A stretch of DNA of 64,000 nt from Nymphaea colorata (taxonomy: Eukaryota > Streptophyta > Magnoliopsida > Nymphaeales > Nymphaeaceae), in assembly GCF_008831285.2 (NCBI RefSeq), contig NC_045139.1, forward strand, positions 250,501-314,500. Reading direction: 5' to 3'. Positions 61,620-64,000 of the stretch are shown here, one piece after another (the stretch's first letter is position 1; the number at the start of each line of letters is the position of its first letter). The notes under the pieces are model-generated. The model ran no database searches, was not told the origin of the DNA, and saw only the letters and a program-made list of their open reading frames with translations. Both the position numbers and the translations under genes were made by a program.

Positions 61620-64000
61620 AGGGAGACGTCTTGGTGATAAATAGAAAAGCAGTTTGAGTTATGATCCTCGTGCTTTGCAACTTTCTGCAACATCCTGTAT
61701 CTTGTGGATCTCTTTGTAAGACTGAGAAATCCTTATTATAGAACAAAATAAAAGAAGTGTCATAACTCAGAGTTTTCACCCTCAAAAAGCTTTCCTAGTT
61801 CTTCTTGCCTCAGAAAAATTTCTTCTCTTTTCTGCTGAATCTTAGAAAAATTACTATCACCCCCCTGTCCATCCTCAGTTTCCAGCGTTTGCTGGAAAGG
61901 AATTTTGTAACAGAGATGAAGTTTATCGGGTCCATGCATGGGTTTGGATGTCGATCTTCGCCGCGAGCATGATTGAAATATGTTCAAATGCATGCCTAAC
62001 TTGTTCAAAATGGTATAACGTCATATAGATTATATATATTCGTTCACCCATTACTATTGAACGTGGCAGGGTCGGTAATTTGCTTGTGAGTTATTCCTGC
62101 ACTAAAGAGGTTGAAGTTCTCAAAGAGCCAGCATAGTTAGACAAGGTCTGCTCCCTTGGCTAACGTAGCAGCTTTACATAACTCGAGTACAAACAAGGCC
62201 TCTCCGATCTGCGGTTTAGCACTACGAAATATATATGAACAACGCACACTCATGACTATTTATTTCGTTGTTAATATATGTGCCATGATCTTGTACTGTC
62301 ATTAGTATATATGGCGATGAAAGTGTAAGCTTCACACTGATAAAGCAAGAAGAAACATGTAAGCTTCACCGAGCCAGTTGTATAAATCACCGGATGACTT
62401 GCTCTCGGTAGTACAAAGGGTACGCTTGTCCCATGGAGAATGTAGCCATTAATACAAGTCATGGGGTCATTGATTTATTGCCTGCTATGCATCTATTAAT
62501 GCAAGTTGGAGAGTAAATTAAGGATTCGATACAAGTGATGGGGGCATTGATATATTGTCTGCTATAGATCTATTGCAGGTTGCAGAGTGAAAACGAGTAA
62601 AAGATGTCCTCGTCAACTCTCTTATGTCTTCTCGACTGCAGACTCATCACCCCTGTCCATTTCCAATAGCAGAAGATGAATTTACCTATTTATCGGTCCA
62701 TGCATGGTTTTGAATGTCAATTATCTCACGAGCGTGATTGTCATTACCACCCATCTTCTTTCTACTTATCAAAGTTTCATTAAGCTGTGGGAATATATGA
62801 TCGTTTCGAGGAAAGGTTTTTGGGAAAAGGTAACACTCAAATTGCAAGACAGTGATATAACGTTCTCAGTGCTACCTTCTTCAGTTAATCTAGTATTTTG
62901 GTTTCGCAGATTATGAACAGACAGCTCAAACACGAGTGCTCTTTGTGGAGCTAAGAAATCAAGCTAGACCATTAAGCTTCAGAAAAGTCACCATCAGTAA
63001 ACATTCCGTATAGGGGGCTTCGGCTCGCTTGGTAAACAAAAAGGTTGTCTTTATCAGTTATGGTTTGCCTATAGCAGGTACCAGTAGAAATTAGAAGCAG
63101 AAAATTAGAAACAAAAAAGTGACAAGCATAATCTACAGCAGCAGCAGCAGCAAAGTTGCATCAGACGGTTGTGTTTCGATGAGTTGCAGGTGTTGACCTT
63201 ACTCTCTTTTTAGTCCAATTATTTTATCTTTTCCTTTGTCCTTGGATCTATTCATAACTATTCTGCTTTCGATTGCAACGTGGTTTGAGACAAATGGAGC
63301 TCTTCCTATCTTCAGCCATTGGGGGCGGGCATTTAATCTGGCGAGTCAGATTTAGGGGTATACCACCACTCAACCTGGATCTGGCCCTCCAACTTTAAAT
63401 GGGTCAGGAAGCAGGAGCCCCTGCGGCTCTGCCACACACAAGTTCGATCTTGATACTCCCTACTCTTTTTCCCTTTCCATCGTAGACATTAACTCGGTCC
63501 TGAACCTTGAAGGGAGGACTAGGACTAGGACTAGGACTAGCTATAGGTCATTGTCGATTCCAAGTGGTAGCTTCTTTTTTTTATTCCTTACAGAAGACAA
63601 GTTTCCCCAGCTTGCCAGTACTCACCTGCTCTGAACCTACTAATAAAGAAGCCTCAGAGTGTAACCATTCTGGGTGTGATCAGTGTTTCACCTACGTTAC
63701 GTGCTTCTTAGGTCCCATGATCCCTTCACGCGGCTGAATCAGAAAAATTTTATATTTTGCTGCAAGATGAAGCGAAAACAGTTAAATTTGGTTGCAATGT
63801 CAACTAATCAAGCTGCAGAAATTCGTCGGCAGTCTGATTCCGCATAAATTTTTACCGCGCCACTCGTGACAGACGGCTGGGCCGGATCTTAGAGAGGGAG
63901 ACAGAGAACAGTAGGAGTGACTGAAAGAACTTGCACCACCTGATGATCGTGTCGCTGCTGTCGGTGGCAGCTGTTAAGATGACTGAAAGAACGTTTCTAC
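61620..64000. other. Terminal spacer, no gene seen
   Basis: The PEX14 3' UTR, then about 2.3 kb of DNA with no protein, tRNA or rRNA I recognise. It holds a related pair of stretches at about 61920-61990 and 62690-62745 (GTCCATGCATGG, TTTGAATGTC/TTTGGATGTC), a short (CAG)n at 63138-63152 and (AGGACT)n at 63513-63540. Confidence 0.5.
63513..63540. repeat. (AGGACT)n hexanucleotide repeat
   Basis: About four to five tandem AGGACT units. It is not the plant telomere unit. Confidence 0.9.

Noticed and set aside
63513-63540. Hexanucleotide tandem run considered as telomere-like
   Set aside because: The unit AGGACT is not the plant telomere unit and the run is very short.

Overview
The window is nuclear DNA from a flowering plant. 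Genes are rich in introns with GT/AG boundaries, spacers are AT-rich and hold MITEs and microsatellites, and the proteins are plant types: auxilin-like J-protein, dihydroflavonol reductase, TIR-NBS-LRR, PCH1-like and PEX14. A TIR-type NBS-LRR argues against a monocot. The species cannot be resolved further from the sequence alone. One 100-base run of N (15104-15203) is an assembly gap.

Layout: (1) 1-2265 (+), the 3' half of an auxilin-like J-domain gene cut by the window edge. (2) 2715-4177 (-), the last two exons of ornithine carbamoyltransferase with nothing recognisable upstream, so probably a 3' gene fragment. (3) 4.2-12.5 kb, a repeat-rich desert: two long (TA)n tracts, four related MITEs over the wider region (the last at 15.3 kb), a hAT-like MITE with target-site duplication, and a 0.56 kb tandem duplication. 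(4) 12794-15103 (+), a decayed TIR-NBS-LRR ending at the gap. (5) 17827-20322 (+), SRP receptor beta subunit, apparently intact. (6) 22431-26692 (-), an intact eight-exon multi-pass membrane protein of unknown function. (7) 27690-30260 (-), a dihydroflavonol 4-reductase with exons 1-3 intact and exon 4 broken, lacking the C-terminal third. (8) 33508-33885 (+), a small Arg-rich protein. (9) 39298-42786 (+), a PCH1/PCHL-like protein (At2g16365-type 'F-box' annotation). (10) 43504-46914 (-), a seven-exon CBS-domain protein of the SnRK1 gamma-like class. (11) 49273-52201 (+), a coiled-coil, probably tail-anchored protein. (12) 55924-61619 (+), the peroxisomal import protein PEX14 in ten coding exons. 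61.6-64 kb holds no gene I can support.

The genes are not a functional cluster. They are ordinary housekeeping or regulatory plant genes (vesicle uncoating, ER targeting, peroxisome import, energy sensing, light signalling) mixed with three broken copies (OTC, TNL, DFR). I found no previously undescribed multi-gene system. The observations most worth checking are the truncated Asn-type DFR, the duplicated and decayed exon inside PEX14, the OTC 3' fragment, the TNL pseudogene, and the MITE family. Exon models were built by hand from splice signals, frame continuity and remembered family sequences; no search was run.
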